Shown one piece after another: positions 62,162-64,000 of a stretch of 64,000 nt of DNA; within the stretch, counting starts at the first letter, position 1; each line of letters starts with the position of its first letter. The translations under genes and the position numbers were made by a program. Source of the DNA: Pseudoalteromonas luteoviolacea (lineage in GTDB: Bacteria > Pseudomonadota > Gammaproteobacteria > Enterobacterales > Alteromonadaceae); assembly GCF_000814765.1 (NCBI RefSeq), contig NZ_JWIC01000010.1:444001-508000 (forward strand), read 5' to 3'. The notes beneath the pieces were generated by a model, which did no database searches, was not told the DNA's origin, and saw only the letters and a program-made list of their open reading frames with translations.

Positions 62162-62200
62162 TATAATAGCCTACACTGAGAATGTATCTCAAATAGGCTA
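62162..62200 (+). promoter_or_regulatory. Promoter and 5'-leader hairpin of the DUF885 gene
   Basis: A perfect TATAAT at 62162-62167 lies 71 bp upstream of the ATG, with no strong -35. From its last base a two-part hairpin follows: TAGCCTA (62167-62173) with TAGGCTA (62194-62200), enclosing TGAGA (62177-62181) and TCTCA (62187-62191) around ATGTA. It would fall at the very 5' end of the transcript. Confidence 0.4.
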
Positions 62201-62238
62201 AATAAAGTCTATGAATATAAAAGAAAAAGGGTAAAACA

Positions 62239-64000
62239 TGCGTAAACTTACCATCATCGCTGCTGCAATATCAGCAACGTTATTGGCAGGCTGCCAGCAA
62301 ACAGCTGAGCAACCTAAACCAGTTTCTCCTGTGCAACAAGTTGTTCAAAGTGAAGTAGAAAAAGCAAATGCTCTGTTTGAAGAGTCATTCAATCGCAGTG
62401 TTATGCGTAGCCCTATCTACCAAACATACCTCGGTATTAAAACAGACTATGACAAATGGGACGATGGCTCTGAAGCACGTCAATTAGAAGATCTTGAACT
62501 CACTAAGCAAGATCTTGCCGCGATTAATGCCATTGATCGAAGCAAGTTAGACCTGCAAACTCAAGTAAGTTACGACCTGTTTAAACAAGGTTTAGAAGAA
62601 GAAATCGAAGACTTTAAATGGCGCCGTTATTCTTACCCTGTGAATCAAATGTTCGGAACACATTCGATGATCCCAGCATTTTTGATTAACCAACACCAGA
62701 TTTCTGACGTCAAAGATGCGCAAGCCTATATTTCTCGTCTCAATGGCGTAACGAACGTTTTTGATCAACTCGTTGAAGACTTAGAAAAACGTGCAGAAGC
62801 AGGTATTATTGCTCCTAAATTTGTTTTCCCTCATGTTATTGAGTCCAGCAAAAACATCATCAAAGGCGCGCCATTCTCAGCAGGTGATGATTCTACACTT
62901 TTAGCTGATTTTAAGAGAAAAGTTGCAAAACTTGAGATCGCTCAAAGCGAAAAAGATGCATTAATTACCCAAGCAAACAACGCTTTAACCTCTGCTGTTA
63001 AACCATCATATAGTAAATTGATCAGCTATTTGAATAAGCTTGAAAAGCGTGCTGACAATAGAGATGGTGTTTGGAAGTTCCCTGATGGTGAAAAGTTCTT
63101 CAATGTTGCACTTGAGCGTACTACAACTACAAAACTTTCTGCTGCCGAGATCCACAAAATTGGCTTAGAGGAAGTTGCGCGTATTCATGATGAAATGCGA
63201 GAAATCAAAGAAAAAGTTGGTTTCAAAGGCGACCTAAAAGCATTCATGGCATTCATGAGAACAGATAAGCAATTTTACCTGCCAAATACCGAAGAAGGTA
63301 AAGCAAAGTATCTTGCCGATGCCACTGCAATGATCGACAACATGAAATCTCGTCTTGACGAGCTATTCATTGTTAAACCAAAAGCAGACATGATTGTCAA
63401 ACGTGTAGAAGCATTCCGTGAAAAGGCGGCAGGTAAAGCATTCTATCAGCAACCAACACCTGATGGCTCTCGTCCAGGTATTTACTACGCAAACCTGTAT
63501 GATATGGAAGCGATGCCAACGTATCAGATGGAAGCGTTGGCTTACCACGAAGGTGTACCAGGTCACCACATGCAGATTGCTATTGCACAAGAACTTGAGA
63601 ACATGCCTAAATTCCGTAAGTTTGGCCGCTATACCGCTTACACAGAAGGTTGGGGACTCTATTCTGAATTAGTACCAAAGGAAATGGGCTTATACGAAGA
63701 CCCTTATTCTGACTTTGGTCGTCTAGCTATGGAGCTATGGCGTGCATGTCGTTTAGTTGTTGATACAGGTATTCACGCAATGAAGTGGACGCGCCAAGAA
63801 GGTATTGATTACTATGTCAACAACACACCAAACGCTAAGTCTGATGCTGTTAAAATGGTTGAAAGACACATCGTTATGCCAAGCCAGGCGACAGCATACA
63901 AAATCGGTATGATCAAAATTGTAGAGCTTCGTGAAGCCGCGAAAAAAGAACTAGGAGATAAGTTCGATATCCGCGAATTCCACGATGTTGTACTTAAGAA
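62239..64000 (+). CDS. DUF885 family lipoprotein metallopeptidase, 3'-truncated by the window
   Basis: An open frame from ATG 62239, preceded by AAAAAGGGTAAAAC, running off the right edge after 587 codons. The product begins MRKLTIIAAAISATLLAGC with a lipobox ending at Cys19. It then shows a long helical DUF885 domain containing the zinc-peptidase-like motif HEGVPGHHMQ, with TAYTEGWGLYSE about 35 residues later supplying the second glutamate. DUF885 proteins are predicted, and in some cases shown, to be zinc-dependent peptidases. It is a lipidated, periplasmic enzyme here. The remaining C-terminus lies outside the window. Confidence 0.87.

Noticed and set aside
1..64000. tRNA, rRNA, insertion sequences or prophage
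   Set aside because: No tRNA-like cloverleaf, transposase, integrase or phage structural gene was recognised in any part of the window.

Overview
This is a chromosomal segment of a marine gammaproteobacterium, most likely Pseudoalteromonas or a close member of the Alteromonadales. I infer this from the moderately AT-rich coding sequence, the protein sequences, and blocks of conserved order: parC-parE-yqiA-cpdA-yqiB-nudF diverging from tolC, rsmE-gshB-yqgE-ruvX, pilT/pilU beside yggS-proC-yggT-rdgB-hemW, and kbl-tdh. Most of the window is core housekeeping genome. I see no tRNA, rRNA, insertion sequence, prophage or CRISPR array.

Layout. 1-9.1 kb: end of a GNAT acetyltransferase, uppP-folK-folB, plsY, tsaD, two small regulator-like genes, a DUF2721 membrane protein, a REC/HD-GYP response regulator, a LysR regulator and ubiC-ubiA. 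9.2-13.4 kb: a stand-alone FliL-like protein, glpE-glpG and the threonine catabolic pair kbl-tdh. 13.4-20.8 kb: an inner-core LPS cluster with gmhB, a heptosyltransferase, kdkA, hldE, gmhA, a Wzi-like outer-membrane protein and waaA. 20.8-24.5 kb: a DUF1415 gene and ydbH-ynbE-ydbL, a putative inner-to-outer-membrane lipid bridge. 24.7-28 kb: the only accessory-looking stretch, with an unrecognised lipoprotein, a 560-bp sparse region, a DUF5694 protein and a tandem array of 155-bp repeats made from the 3' end of purL. 28-37.4 kb: purL, mltF, a tiny very basic gene behind a Pho-box-like site, tadA, gsk, glsA and a phosphoribosyltransferase. 37.6-47.5 kb: topoisomerase IV, the yqi genes, tolC, lpxL and a TcpQ-like protein. 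47.5-64 kb: glnE, a DUF350-like membrane protein with an unknown partner, rsmE to ruvX, pilT/pilU with a periplasmic binding protein, yggS to hemW, and a truncated DUF885 peptidase.

How the genes work together. Envelope biogenesis dominates: UppP recycles undecaprenyl phosphate, PlsY starts phospholipid synthesis, GmhA/HldE/GmhB make ADP-heptose, WaaA and KdkA build a probably single phosphorylated Kdo, LpxL acylates lipid A, YdbH/YnbE/YdbL may move lipids, and TolC exports. Purine metabolism is represented by PurL, Gsk and a phosphoribosyltransferase.

Two places deserve attention. First, the region downstream of purL holds two complete and one partial extra copies of the purL 3' end, each with a terminator (in the complete copies) and a common non-purL segment. 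The copies keep the purL reading frame over the last 19 codons and differ partly by synonymous changes, as if successive purL alleles had been displaced. Second, a 54-codon, strongly basic gene at 33588-33752 has a near-perfect Shine-Dalgarno sequence and sits behind a Pho-box-like repeat, which suggests an uncharacterised phosphate-starvation protein.
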